Shown piece by piece: positions 42,255 through 50,957 of a stretch of DNA of 64,000 bases. Numbering within the stretch: position 1 is the stretch's first letter; each line of letters begins with the position of its first letter. The stretch comes from Mangrovihabitans endophyticus (lineage in GTDB: Bacteria > Actinomycetota > Actinomycetes > Mycobacteriales > Micromonosporaceae). The notes under the pieces were generated by a model that worked only from the letters and a program-made list of their open reading frames with translations, did no database searches and was not told where the DNA came from. The translations under genes were made by a program, and so were the position numbers. The stretch covers positions 855,720-919,719 of the forward strand of contig NZ_BMMX01000001.1 in the NCBI RefSeq assembly GCF_014646155.1. Reading direction: 5' to 3'.

Positions 42255-43085
42255 ATGGAACGAGCAACGGTGCGGGAGGTCACCATTGCGCCGCGAGTCA
42301 CCATGCCGCGGCTGGGGTTCGGAACCTTCAAGTTGAACGATGCGGCGGCGACGGCTGTCCTCGCGGCGGCCATAGACGCGGGCTACCGGCTCTTCGACAC
42401 GGGGGACCGCTACGGCAACGAGCCGGAGGTCGGGCGCGCGGTGCGCGGCAGCGGTATCCCGCTGGAGGAGTTCGTCGTCGCCACCAAGTGTTACGGCCCG
42501 GCCGGGTACGACGCCGTGCGGCGGGCGTTCGACGCCAGTGCGCAACGACTCGGTGTGGATCGGGTGGACCTCTACATGCTGCACTGGCCTCGCGAGGACC
42601 CGGACGAGACCCGGGGGGCCTGGCGAGCGATGGAGGAACTGCTCGCCGAGAACCGGGTGCGGGCGATCGGCGTGGCGAATCACGGCATCGCCGATCTGGA
42701 ACGCCTGCTGCGGCATGCGACGGTGCCGCCCGCCGTCAACCAGATCGAGGTTCACCCCTGGTGTGCCCGGGAGGAACAGCGTGTCGCCCATGACCGGCTC
42801 GGGATCGTCACCCAGGCGTGGGGTCCGTTGGGTCGCGGGCGCGGCCTGTTGGCCTCCGCCGGCGTGCTGTCCGCGATCGGTGCGAAGCACGGCCGGACCG
42901 CGGCCCAGATCGCCTTGCGCTGGCAGGTCCAACTCGGCTTGGTGCCCATTCCGAAATCGGCCGATCCCCGGCGGATGGCCGAGAACCTCGACGTCTTCGA
43001 CTTCGAACTGGACGCCGGGGACCTGGCCGAGATCGCCCGGCTTGACACCGGGCAACTGGTTGGGCCGGTCCGGGCACCGTGGTGA
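42255..43085 (+). CDS. Aldo/keto reductase
   Basis: A 276-residue AKR with a complete catalytic tetrad: D48 and Y53 (FDTGDRYGNE), K78 (ATKCYG) and H110 (YMLHWP). NADPH binding is indicated by IPKSADPRRMAEN near the C-terminus. It resembles the 2,5-diketogluconate reductase-like group. ATG 42255 has GGAAAGGGAGG upstream. The promoter element shared with the ACP-PKS operon ties it to that pathway, where it could reduce a keto-sugar, aldehyde or keto-lipid. Confidence 0.88.
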   Translation: MERATVREVTIAPRVTMPRLGFGTFKLNDAAATAVLAAAIDAGYRLFDTGDRYGNEPEVGRAVRGSGIPLEEFVVATKCYGPAGYDAVRRAFDASAQRLGVDRVDLYMLHWPREDPDETRGAWRAMEELLAENRVRAIGVANHGIADLERLLRHATVPPAVNQIEVHPWCAREEQRVAHDRLGIVTQAWGPLGRGRGLLASAGVLSAIGAKHGRTAAQIALRWQVQLGLVPIPKSADPRRMAENLDVFDFELDAGDLAEIARLDTGQLVGPVRAPW

Positions 43086-43097
43086 GGCCCGGCCCAA

Positions 43098-43138
43098 GGA
43101 ACGCCCCGGAAGCGTGCACCACGCTTCCGGGGCGTTCC
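43098..43138. terminator. Very strong bidirectional terminator
   Basis: GGAACGCCCCGGAAGCGTG and its exact complement form a perfect 19-bp stem with a 3-nt loop between the convergent aldo/keto reductase and cupin genes. Confidence 0.8.
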
Positions 43139-43151
43139 GCACCGCGCCTCA

Positions 43152-43577
43152 TCACCACTGCACGTCGTAGGGAACCATGTCGTCCACCTCGTACGGCTCC
43201 GCGGAATATTCGATCGCCGTGGCGGACTGGGCCGCGTGATAGCTGTGCACTACGCCGGCGTCGCAGTACAGCACCTCGCCCTGCGTCAGGGTCAGCTCCA
43301 GCACGTCATCCGGAGCATCCGGAAGGAGGAGCTTGCAGCTCAGCGCGCCGGACACGACAAGCATCCGCTGCGTCTGCCGGCGATGCCAGTGGTTGCCCCG
43401 GGTGACGCCGTTGCGAAATTCGAGATAGGCGATGAACACCATCGGTTCGCCGTTGTGGAACAGCGCGGCGAGCGCGTCGTTCTTCCAGGCCAGGTATCCG
43501 ACGCCGGATTTCTCCAGCGCCGCGGGGTCCCGGTCCGTGCTGACCCGGCTCACCGAGACCCGGTCCTTGACCGCCAT
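43152..43577 (-). CDS. Cupin-domain protein
   Basis: A 141-residue single cupin. The first cupin motif is around GNHWHRRQTQRMLVVSG, giving metal-ligand histidines, and the second around GEVLYCDAGVVHSYHA. Such proteins act as isomerases, dioxygenases or sugar epimerase-like enzymes; the sugar context makes a role in NDP-sugar or polar-group modification possible but unproven. ATG 43577 follows GGAGAGGAG. It lies 31 bp downstream of the tautomerase gene in the same minus-strand pair. Confidence 0.75.
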   Translation of the reverse strand: MAVKDRVSVSRVSTDRDPAALEKSGVGYLAWKNDALAALFHNGEPMVFIAYLEFRNGVTRGNHWHRRQTQRMLVVSGALSCKLLLPDAPDDVLELTLTQGEVLYCDAGVVHSYHAAQSATAIEYSAEPYEVDDMVPYDVQW

Positions 43578-43608
43578 GGGAATCTCCTCTCCTCGCGGAC
43601 GTGGCCGG

Positions 43609-43794
43609 CTACAGGTCGGTGCCGAGGACGCCGCCCTTGGCGTAGTCCTCCTTGCCGTGCTCGTCGTAACGGATGCGGACGGATTCGGCACGTACCTTGA
43701 GGATGTCCACCGCGGCGCTGGTCACCGCCTCGGCGAACTTCCGGCGCTGCTCGATGCCGCGGCCCGCGAGCATCTCGATGGTGATGTTGGGCAT
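43609..43794 (-). CDS. 4-oxalocrotonate tautomerase-family protein
   Basis: A 61-residue tautomerase. After Met removal the N-terminal residue is proline (MPNITIEMLAGRG), the catalytic base of this family; Arg residues at EQRRKF and VRIRYDEH are in expected positions. The ATG 43794 has GGAGG upstream; a longer frame would bury Pro1. These enzymes interconvert keto and enol forms or act in C-C or dehalogenation chemistry. Paired with the cupin, and possibly with the orphan aldolase, it may handle an oxo-acid intermediate. Confidence 0.85.
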   Translation of the reverse strand: MPNITIEMLAGRGIEQRRKFAEAVTSAAVDILKVRAESVRIRYDEHGKEDYAKGGVLGTDL

Positions 43795-43893
43795 CGTTCC
43801 TCCAACGGTTGCTCGTTCTGGCCGGCCTGTGGTGTCCACTATCGGCAGGGACGGCCGTAGGAAAACCAGGAAAAGTCCAAAAGGGAAGATGTC

Positions 43894-44901
43894 ATGGATG
43901 TGGTGGAGCGGCTGATCGCCGAGCGCGGCGCGACGGCCCAGCTATGTGTGCTGAGCGATGGTGAAACCGTCTGCGACGAGGCGTTCGGGACTACTCCGGA
44001 CGTGCCGTTCCTGCTCTTCTCGGCGGGCAAGCCGTTCCTGGCCGTCCTCGTTCACCGTCTGGCGGAGCAGGGGAGGCTGGCGCTCGACGACCCGATCGCG
44101 CGACACTGGCCGGACTTCGGCCGGCGGGGAAAGCACCACATCACCGTCCGGCAGGTGCTGCAGCACCGGTCCGGTCTCCCGTACGCCCACAGCCTGGCCC
44201 GTGACGCGCTGCTGGCCCCCGACTGGCGCCGCTCCACGCGCGCCCTCGCCGCGGCGGCGCCGCACTTTCCGCCGGGCAGCGTGCCCGCCTACCACGTGCT
44301 CAGCTTCGGTTTCCTGCTCGGCGAGGTCGTGCAACGCGTCACCGGTCGCGAGTTGCGAGAGGTGCTCCGGGAGGAGATCGTCGAGCCGGCCGGGTTGCGC
44401 CACACGGCGTTGGGCGCGCCGCGCCGCATTCCGTTGCGGGGCGCGGGATTCGGCTCCGCCGCCGTGCGCCAGGCGGTGTTCAACAGCCGCCGGTTCCGCA
44501 CGGCGGTGATCCCGGCGGCGACCATGTCCGGCACGGCTCGCGACCTCGCCCGGTTCTACCAGGCGTTGCTGGACGGGCGGCTGCTGAGCCGGCCGGGGCT
44601 TGCCATGGCATGCCGCCCCTCCAGCGACGGCGAGCTCGACCGGGTGCTGGGCCTGCCCGTGCGCTGGTCGCAGGGATTCCAGCTCGGCGGCGCGGGCGGC
44701 GACCCGGCCCGGCCGCGCCCGATGGGGCGACGCAGCAGCACGCGCACGTTCGGCCACAACGGTTCGAACACCTGCCTCGGCTGGGCCGACCCGGACCGTC
44801 GGCTGGTGGTGGCGTACCTGACCAACCGGTTGCAGGGCGGCCTGGAGGGTTCGCCCCACCTGTGTGCGGTGAGCGATGCCGTCCGGGAGGCGTGCGCCTG
44901 A
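43894..44901 (+). CDS. Serine hydrolase of the beta-lactamase/esterase (class C) family
   Basis: A 335-residue protein. The SxxK motif is S43-A-G-K46 (LLFSAGKPF), the late triad motif is HNG (TFGHNGSN near residue 290) and the middle motif is YHVLSFG, a variant of YxN. No signal peptide is apparent, so it may act in the cytoplasm. Members include carboxylesterases, D-aminopeptidases and acyltransferases such as LovD that move acyl groups in polyketide clusters. ATG 43894 has AAGGGAAG upstream. It might acylate or release the cluster product; placement at the cluster edge leaves membership open. Confidence 0.8.
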   Translation: MDVVERLIAERGATAQLCVLSDGETVCDEAFGTTPDVPFLLFSAGKPFLAVLVHRLAEQGRLALDDPIARHWPDFGRRGKHHITVRQVLQHRSGLPYAHSLARDALLAPDWRRSTRALAAAAPHFPPGSVPAYHVLSFGFLLGEVVQRVTGRELREVLREEIVEPAGLRHTALGAPRRIPLRGAGFGSAAVRQAVFNSRRFRTAVIPAATMSGTARDLARFYQALLDGRLLSRPGLAMACRPSSDGELDRVLGLPVRWSQGFQLGGAGGDPARPRPMGRRSSTRTFGHNGSNTCLGWADPDRRLVVAYLTNRLQGGLEGSPHLCAVSDAVREACA

Positions 44902-44916
44902 CCGCCGGGGCGTCGG

Positions 44917-44983
44917 ATGTAAAAGAAACTTGACCTCGCGCCGGGGGCGGCCTACTCTCGTGGATGTCAGAAATTCTTTACAT
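44917..44983. promoter_or_regulatory. Promoter with flanking ATGTAAA(A)GAA operator repeats
   Basis: TTGACC (44930-44935), a 17-nt spacer and TACTCT (44953-44958) make a good sigma-70 promoter. ATGTAAAAGAA (44917-44927) lies before it and the inverted TTCTTTACAT (44974-44983) just after it. The XRE-type regulator encoded in the same operon is the natural binding candidate. Confidence 0.6.
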
Positions 44984-44996
44984 TGAAAGCGGCGCC

Positions 44997-45506
44997 ATGA
45001 CCGACCGGGAGATTCACCTGTCCACCGACGACGACCACGTTCCGATGACCACCAACGAGCGCGCCGCCTGGGCGTACCTCACGTCGGTTGTGCTCACCAC
45101 CGCCGGCTACCTGGCTTTGATGATCGGCCGCCTGCTGCACGAGCCGGTCGCCGAGATCTCCTGGGTCTGGCCGCTGGTCTGGACGCTTGTCGCCTCGGTC
45201 ACCGGCACCATCGCCCTGACGATCGTGCTGACCGTCGCGGCCATCATCGCCGGCGCCCGCGGCGGCGCCGGACTGCGGGACGCCGCCGCGGTCGCGGACG
45301 TCACGGACGTCCGCGACAAGGAGATCGACCGCCGCAGCGGGCGTGGCGCGGCGGTGGTCTTCGGCACCGGGGCGGGCATCGGGCTGATCCTCACGATGAT
45401 CGACGCCGATCGGTTCTGGATTGGCAACGCCCTCTTCGTGGCCTGCGCGCTCGGTGCGGTGTGGGAGACGACCACCAAGATCCGGCTCTACCGCCGCGGG
45501 TTCTGA
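44997..45506 (+). CDS. Multi-helix membrane protein in an XRE-regulated operon
   Basis: A 169-residue protein from ATG 44997. A start at 44964 falls at the inferred transcription start and is unlikely. It has four hydrophobic helices: LTSVVLTTAGYLALMIG, WPLVWTLVASVTGTIAL, AVVFGTGAGIGLILTM and NALFVACALGAVW. This is a common partner of small YozG/XRE-type regulators in actinobacteria, and its TGA overlaps the regulator's ATG. Function unknown; it may transmit or relieve regulator activity. Confidence 0.75.
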   Translation: MTDREIHLSTDDDHVPMTTNERAAWAYLTSVVLTTAGYLALMIGRLLHEPVAEISWVWPLVWTLVASVTGTIALTIVLTVAAIIAGARGGAGLRDAAAVADVTDVRDKEIDRRSGRGAAVVFGTGAGIGLILTMIDADRFWIGNALFVACALGAVWETTTKIRLYRRGF

Positions 45507-45727
45507 TGACCCCCAAGCCGACCCGGGTCGTGAACAACATCCGCGCCTTGCGTTCGGACGTGGAGATGACCCAGGCGGAGCTGGCCCGGCGCATCGGCGT
45601 CACCCGCCAGACCGTCATCGCCATCGAGCAGGGGCGGTACTCGCCGTCGCTGGAGGTGGCCTTCCAGATCGCCCACATCCTCGGCCGCCGCCTGGACGAG
45701 GTCTTCCAATACCGGCCGGAGGGCTGA
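45506..45727 (+). CDS. Small XRE-family transcriptional regulator
   Basis: A 73-residue Cro/CI-type helix-turn-helix protein. MTQAELARRIGVTRQTVIAI is the DNA-binding motif and EVFQYRPEG is the typical short C-terminus of the YgzD/YozG type. ATG 45506 overlaps the membrane gene stop (TGATG), showing coupling. Such proteins often repress their own membrane-protein operon; the ATGTAAA repeats at the promoter are the likely target. Confidence 0.88.
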   Translation: MTPKPTRVVNNIRALRSDVEMTQAELARRIGVTRQTVIAIEQGRYSPSLEVAFQIAHILGRRLDEVFQYRPEG

Positions 45728-45775
45728 CCCGCCATGTCGCCCCCGCCCCATCACCGTCGAAGAGTGGAGACACCG

Positions 45776-46459
45776 ATGACCCTCGCACCCCGCACCGCGC
45801 TGGCCACCGGGCTGGCGTACTTCGGCCTCGGCGTCGCCGGTGTCGTCCGGACCGTCGCGCAGGCGCAGCAGATTCACGTGCCCGGCGACGCGGCGGCCAC
45901 CGCTGCCAACCTGGCCCTGCACACCACCGCGGCCCGGCTCACCGTGGCCGCCGACCTCACCATCGTGATCGCCCAGGTCGCCGCCGCGCTGGCCTTCTTC
46001 GCCCTGTTCCGTCGTGTGCATGTGCTGGCGGCGGTCTCGGTCGCCGCGCTGGGGCTGATCAATGCGGTGCTGGTGCTGGCGGCCACCGTGTTCTCCGGCA
46101 CCGCCCTGCACCTGCTCGACGGCGCGGCGGTGCCTGCCGCGGCGACCGAGCGGGTGCAGATGATGTACGACCTGAACGTCGCGGGCTGGAACGCCGCCAT
46201 GCTCTTCTTCGGGCTCTGGTTGCTGCCGATGGGCTATCTGACACTGCGCGGCGGGCTGCCGCGGGTGCTCGGCTGGCTGCTGCTGGCCGGGGGTGCCGGC
46301 TACGTCCTCGCCTGTTATGTGACCCTGCTGTCCGCGCGCACCGGCGCGGCGGTGACCGTGCCGCCGCTGCTGGCCACCGTCGGCGAGGTGTGGATGATCG
46401 CCTACCTGATCGTGGCGGGCCTGCGCCGCGCCGGGGCGGAGCCGGTTCCGGCGGCCTAG
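45776..46459 (+). CDS. DUF4386-like integral membrane protein
   Basis: A 227-residue protein with six hydrophobic helices and no soluble domain. ALATGLAYFGLGVAGVV opens it, and AALGLINAVLVLAATVFSG and GWLLLAGGAGYVLACYV are central. This matches the DUF4386 family, membrane proteins of unknown role. ATG 45776 has GTGGAG upstream; the start at 45734 is less likely. It follows the XRE gene by 48 bp and may be in the same transcript. Confidence 0.75.
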   Translation: MTLAPRTALATGLAYFGLGVAGVVRTVAQAQQIHVPGDAAATAANLALHTTAARLTVAADLTIVIAQVAAALAFFALFRRVHVLAAVSVAALGLINAVLVLAATVFSGTALHLLDGAAVPAAATERVQMMYDLNVAGWNAAMLFFGLWLLPMGYLTLRGGLPRVLGWLLLAGGAGYVLACYVTLLSARTGAAVTVPPLLATVGEVWMIAYLIVAGLRRAGAEPVPAA

Positions 46460-46525
46460 CCCCGGGCAGTACGCCGACAGCGGCAGCCTCAACCAGCAAT
46501 GGCGGATCGTCGCCACGGGCTGACC

Positions 46526-47557
46526 TCAGGCGGGTACCTTCGCGACGAAGGCCGTGGTGTAGGTCTTGGCGAGATCGATCTGGTCCTTCTTGCCCTTGAC
46601 GTTGGGCGAGAACTGGCTGAGCACGTCGAGCACGTTGCGTGCGCCGTCCGGCTTCATCAGGCCGTCGCCGTTGAACATCCCGATGCTGTCGTGCACCGCC
46701 TGGGCGTACAACTGCGGGTCGCCCGCCGCGTACTCCCGGGGCATCTTCGCGGCGATCTCCGCGGCGCTGTGTCCCTTGATCCAGCGCAGCGTCTTCACCA
46801 GTGCGTTCGCGAGCTTCTGCACCTGATCCCGATGGTCCTGCACCCAGGCGCAGTCCATGTAGAGCGAACTGGCCGGGTACAGCCCGCCGAGCGCCGCCTC
46901 GGTGCCGGCCTCGGTGCGCATGTCCAGCAGCACCTTGCCCTTGCCCGTGCTGACCAGCTTGGCCGCGGTCGGATCGGTGGTCATCCCGGCGTCGATCCCG
47001 CCGTTGTCGAGGGCGGCGATGAAGGTCTGCCCCGCACCGGCCTTGACCGTGGTGTAGTCGGCACCGGTCAGCCCGGCCTTGGTGGCGAGGTATTGGGTGA
47101 GGAAGTCGGTGGAGGATCCGGGGCTGGTGACCCCGAGCTTGCGGCCCCGAAAATCGGCCGGGCCGCGCAGCGACGCGGCCTGCGCGGCGGCGACGATCTC
47201 CACCTCTCCCGGCACGTCGGCCATCTGCACCACGCTGGTGATGCACTTGCCCTTGGACTGCAGGTCGACGGTGTGATCGTAGAAGCCGACCACACCCTGC
47301 ACGTCGCCGGCGATCAGCACGTTCTCCGCGGTCGCGCCGGACGGCTCGGTCAGCAGTTGCACGTCCAGCCCCTCGGCGCGGAAGCCGCCGAGCTGTTCGG
47401 TCAGCTTCGCGGGCAGGTATATCACCTTGTCGATGCCGCCCACCATGATCTTGACGGTGGCGGGCGCGGCGCCGGATCCGGCGTCGTCGGGGCTGGTGCC
47501 GCGGCACCCGGTCAGCGCGATCGCGAGGATGCCGGCCACGGCCAGGAGCTTGCGCAT
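46526..47557 (-). CDS. NitT/TauT-type ABC substrate-binding lipoprotein
   Basis: A 343-residue lipoprotein with a lipobox ending at C18 (LAIALTGC). The body resembles NMT1/SsuA-type binding proteins (VQMADVPGEVEIVAA and LGVTSPGSSTDFLTQY). These import sulfonates, nitrate, pyrimidine precursors or similar organic anions. It is the third gene of an operon with an ATPase and permease, transcribed away from a CitA/CitB-like two-component system. Confidence 0.9.
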   Translation of the reverse strand: MRKLLAVAGILAIALTGCRGTSPDDAGSGAAPATVKIMVGGIDKVIYLPAKLTEQLGGFRAEGLDVQLLTEPSGATAENVLIAGDVQGVVGFYDHTVDLQSKGKCITSVVQMADVPGEVEIVAAAQAASLRGPADFRGRKLGVTSPGSSTDFLTQYLATKAGLTGADYTTVKAGAGQTFIAALDNGGIDAGMTTDPTAAKLVSTGKGKVLLDMRTEAGTEAALGGLYPASSLYMDCAWVQDHRDQVQKLANALVKTLRWIKGHSAAEIAAKMPREYAAGDPQLYAQAVHDSIGMFNGDGLMKPDGARNVLDVLSQFSPNVKGKKDQIDLAKTYTTAFVAKVPA

Positions 47558-47566
47558 CGGTACTCC

Positions 47567-48412
47567 TTAAATCTGAGTCTCGGCCTGTACGGGTGGGCGC
47601 CACCGGAGAAGCCGGTTCTCCAGCAGCGTGAGCAGCCACTCGGCGAGCAGCGCGACGACCGTGATGATGATCATCCCGGCGTAGATCCCGGCCGCGTCGA
47701 AGGTGCCCTGGGCATTGGAGATCAGCAGACCGAGGCCCTTGTCGGCGCCGGCGTACTCGCCGACGACCGCGCCGATGAGCGCGAACCCGAACGCCGCGTG
47801 CAGGGACGCGAAGATCCAACTGGTCGCGCTGGGCACCACGATCGAGGTGAGCACCTGGGCGCGCGAGGCGCCGAGGATGCGGGCGTTGTCCACCAGGTTC
47901 CGGTCGACCTCCCGGGCGCCCTGGAAGGCGTTGAAGAACACCGCGAAGAAGACCAGCACCACGGCGGTGGCCACCTTGGAGGTCAGCCCGAGGCCGAACC
48001 AGATGATGAACAGCGAGGCCAGCACGATCCGGGGTACGGCGTTGGCCGCCTTGATGAACGGCGCGGCCACCTCGGCGGCGAACCGGGCCCGGCCGAGCAG
48101 GATGCCGAGCACCACCCCGGCCACCGCGCCGGCCGCGAAGCCGAGCACCGCCTCCTCCAGGGTGACCAGCAACTGCGTCCAGACCGAACCGAACGCGGTG
48201 CCCGTGGTGAACCAGTCGGCCAGCCGGCCCGCGATGGCCGACGGCTTGGAGTAGAAGAACGGGTCGATCCAGTGGGTGGCGGCCAGCTCCCAACTGCCCA
48301 GCCAGACCACGATCAGGACACATCGGACGGACCACAATCGCGTACGCCGTCGCGCCGGCCGCGTCGCCGGCTCCCGCGCGACGTCGGGCGCGACGGTCAG
48401 CTCAGCCTGCAT
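47567..48412 (-). CDS. ABC importer permease
   Basis: A 281-residue permease of the SsuC/TauC type with about six helices and the EAA loop NARILGASRAQVLTSIVVP. The N-terminal ~30 residues are charged and cytoplasmic. It overlaps the ATPase gene by 11 bp and lies 9 bp from the binding-protein gene, forming a complete importer. Confidence 0.9.
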   Translation of the reverse strand: MQAELTVAPDVAREPATRPARRRTRLWSVRCVLIVVWLGSWELAATHWIDPFFYSKPSAIAGRLADWFTTGTAFGSVWTQLLVTLEEAVLGFAAGAVAGVVLGILLGRARFAAEVAAPFIKAANAVPRIVLASLFIIWFGLGLTSKVATAVVLVFFAVFFNAFQGAREVDRNLVDNARILGASRAQVLTSIVVPSATSWIFASLHAAFGFALIGAVVGEYAGADKGLGLLISNAQGTFDAAGIYAGMIIITVVALLAEWLLTLLENRLLRWRPPVQAETQI

Positions 48413-49199
48413 CGACGGCCTCCCTCCGCGCCCGCGCCACCTCGGCGCGCAGGCTGTGCCAGATCTCCCGGTAGGTCGCGATGAACTCGGAGGTCATCCG
48501 GATCTCCTCGACGTCACGCGGCCGCGCCAACGGCACGTCGAAGATCGCCTTGACGGTGGCCGGACCGGCGGTCATCACCACCACCCGGTCGGCGAGCGCG
48601 ATCGCTTCCTCCAGGTCGTGCGTGACGAAGACGACGGCCGCGCCGGTGCCCTGCCACAACCGCAGCAACTCGTCCTGCATGAGTTGCCGGGTCTGCACGT
48701 CCAGCGCGCTGAACGGCTCGTCCATCAGCATGATCCGAGGCTCGTTGACCAGGGTCTGCGCCAGCGCGACCCGCTTGCGCATGCCGCCGGACAACTGATG
48801 CGGGTAGTAGCCGGCGAACCTCGCCAGGCCCACCCGCTCCACCCACACCATCGCCTTCGCCCGCGCGTCGGCCTTGGCCAGGCCGCGGTAGCGCGGCCCG
48901 GCGGCGACGTTGTCGACCACCGAACGCCAGGGCAGCACGGCATCGGTCTGGAACATGTACCCGACCCCGTCGGGTATGCCCCGCACCGGCTTGCCGTCCA
49001 CCTCGACCTCTCCGGCGGACGGCGGTTCCAGCCCGGAGACCAGGGACAGTGTCGTCGACTTGCCGCACCCGGTCGGGCCGACCACCGCCACGAACTCCCC
49101 GGCCGCCACGTCGAACGTCAGATCCCGGACGGCGGTGTGCGCTCGGCCACCGGCGCCCGGGAAACGTTTGGTCGCGTTCCGCAACGCGATTACCCTCAC
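48402..49199 (-). CDS. ABC importer ATP-binding protein
   Basis: A 265-residue ABC ATPase. Walker A is GPTGCGKST near residue 41, the signature LSGGMRKRVALAQTLV, Walker B RIMLMDEP and the switch His in FVTHDLEEA. It is typical of SsuB/TauB. GTG 49199 has GGAGG upstream. It is the first gene of the importer operon and is divergent from the sensor kinase gene, separated by 168 bp containing a palindrome. Confidence 0.92.
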   Translation of the reverse strand: MRVIALRNATKRFPGAGGRAHTAVRDLTFDVAAGEFVAVVGPTGCGKSTTLSLVSGLEPPSAGEVEVDGKPVRGIPDGVGYMFQTDAVLPWRSVVDNVAAGPRYRGLAKADARAKAMVWVERVGLARFAGYYPHQLSGGMRKRVALAQTLVNEPRIMLMDEPFSALDVQTRQLMQDELLRLWQGTGAAVVFVTHDLEEAIALADRVVVMTAGPATVKAIFDVPLARPRDVEEIRMTSEFIATYREIWHSLRAEVARARREAVDAG

Positions 49200-49327
49200 C
49201 GCGGGTGCCTCCTGTCGTGTTACCGGCTGATGTCGTTTCCGCGACCGTAGGAAGACGACGAGGCGCCCGGAATCCTTGTTCGCGTTGCGGCGCTAAGCCG
49301 CGTTGACCGCGTATTGCGCGTTTTGCT

Positions 49328-49348
49328 CACCGCCGCCGGGCGGCGGTG
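49328..49348. promoter_or_regulatory. GC palindrome in the importer/two-component intergenic region
   Basis: CACCGCCGCC-G-GGCGGCGGTG is a perfect 10-bp inverted repeat, 8 bp before TACAGT (49356-49361) and 20 bp before the kinase start. It may be an operator or, on the RNA, a leader hairpin. Confidence 0.4.
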
Positions 49349-49367
49349 CGGGCGTTACAGTGCGGTC

Positions 49368-50957
49368 ATGCCGCGCCGGCCCGTCCCGTTCGCCTGGCAG
49401 GTCATGGGCCTGCAGGTCGGCCTGCTCGTGGTGGTCTTCGGGCTGGGCTGCGCGCTGATCGGCTGGATCTTCGATCGCGAGCTCACCGAGCAGTACGGCA
49501 GCCGCGCGCTCGCGGTCGCCCACACCCTGGCCGCCGATCCGGCGATCGTGTCGGCTGCCGCAGCCGAGGATCCGCACGGCACGCTGCAAGCCCGCGCCGA
49601 AGCCGCCCGCGCGGCCAGCGGTGCGCTGTTCGTCGTGGTCACCGACCGGCACGGCATCCGCCTCGCGCACCCCAACCCGCGGCGCCTGCACGAACCGGTC
49701 AGCACCGACCCGTCGGCCGTCCTGGCCGGCCGGGACACGATCAACGTGGAGCGCGGCACGCTGGGCCTCTCGGCCCGTGGCAAGACGCCGCTGCGGGCAC
49801 CGGACGGCACCGTCGTGGGCGAGGTCAGTGTCGGCTTCCGGGTGGCCGACATCCGCGGGTACGTGTGGCAGCAGCTCGGCCTGGCCGGAGCGGTCGCCGG
49901 CTGCGCGCTGCTGCTCGGCGTGGCCGGGTCGGCGCTGCTCAGCCGCCGGCTCAAGCGGCTGACGCTGGGCCTGGAACCGGCCGAACTGGCCGAGCTGGTG
50001 CGCGAGCGGGAAGCGGTGCTGCGTGGCATCGGCGAGGGCGTGCTGGCGGTGGACGCGGCCGGCCGGGTGTCGGTCTGCACCACCGAGGCGGCGCGGCTGC
50101 TCGGCGTCGACCCGGCACCCGGCACGGTGCTCGCCGAGGCCGGCCTGCCGCCCGGACTGACGGCCATCGCGCAGCGCCGCACCGCCGACAACGTGACGGT
50201 CCTGGCCGGTGACCGGGTGCTGGTGGTCAACTACCGCACGGTGCGCCGGGACGGGCGGGACCTGGGCGGCGTGCTGACCCTGCGGGACCGCACCGACCTG
50301 GAAGCCGTGACCCGCGAGCTGGAGTCGGTGCGCACCCTCAGCAGCGCGCTGCGCGCGTCCCGCCACGAGTTCGCGAACCGGTTGCACGTGCTGTCCGGGC
50401 TGCTCCAGAACGGCCATCACGGCGAGGCCCTGGAATACCTGCACGCGGTAGCCGGACCGGCGGTCGCCACCGCCGGTCCGGTGGCCGCGGTCGACGACCC
50501 CTACCTGCAGGCGTTCGTCGCGGCGAAGACCGCCGAGGCCGCCGAGCGGGACGTACGGCTGACGCTGTCCGACACCACCTGGGTGGGCACACGGGTCACC
50601 GCGCCGGTGGAGGTGACCACCGTGCTCGGCATCCTGGTGGACAACGCCGTGGAGGCGGCCCGCACCGGCGCGCGCCGACCGGCCTGGGTCGACCTGGCCC
50701 TGCTCTCCGACGGCGACGTGCTGCACATCTCGGTGGTCGACTCCGGCGATGGCGTGCACCCGTCACTCGGCGAGCGGATCTTCGCGCCCGGCGTGAGCAC
50801 CCGCGACGAGCATGGCCGCGGCCTCGGGCTGGCGCTGGCCCGGCAGGCCGCCCGGCAACTCGACGGTGACGTCCGCCTGACCGCCCCGGCGGGCCGCTCG
50901 CACGGCGCGGTGCTGGAGGCCCGGTTGCCGCACGCGCTGGTTCCGGTTGCGACATGA
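49368..50957 (+). CDS. CitA/DcuS-type sensor histidine kinase
   Basis: A 529-residue kinase. There is a first helix at about 13-35, an extracytoplasmic PAS-like sensor domain, a second helix near 166-186, a cytoplasmic PAS and a kinase core with the phospho-His in RASRHEFANRLHVLSGLL, the form specific to this family. The ATP domain ends GLGLALARQAARQLDGD. These kinases sense di/tricarboxylates. ATG 49368 is chosen at the first helix; an upstream frame is shadow. Its stop overlaps the regulator start. Confidence 0.9.
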   Translation: MPRRPVPFAWQVMGLQVGLLVVVFGLGCALIGWIFDRELTEQYGSRALAVAHTLAADPAIVSAAAAEDPHGTLQARAEAARAASGALFVVVTDRHGIRLAHPNPRRLHEPVSTDPSAVLAGRDTINVERGTLGLSARGKTPLRAPDGTVVGEVSVGFRVADIRGYVWQQLGLAGAVAGCALLLGVAGSALLSRRLKRLTLGLEPAELAELVREREAVLRGIGEGVLAVDAAGRVSVCTTEAARLLGVDPAPGTVLAEAGLPPGLTAIAQRRTADNVTVLAGDRVLVVNYRTVRRDGRDLGGVLTLRDRTDLEAVTRELESVRTLSSALRASRHEFANRLHVLSGLLQNGHHGEALEYLHAVAGPAVATAGPVAAVDDPYLQAFVAAKTAEAAERDVRLTLSDTTWVGTRVTAPVEVTTVLGILVDNAVEAARTGARRPAWVDLALLSDGDVLHISVVDSGDGVHPSLGERIFAPGVSTRDEHGRGLGLALARQAARQLDGDVRLTAPAGRSHGAVLEARLPHALVPVAT

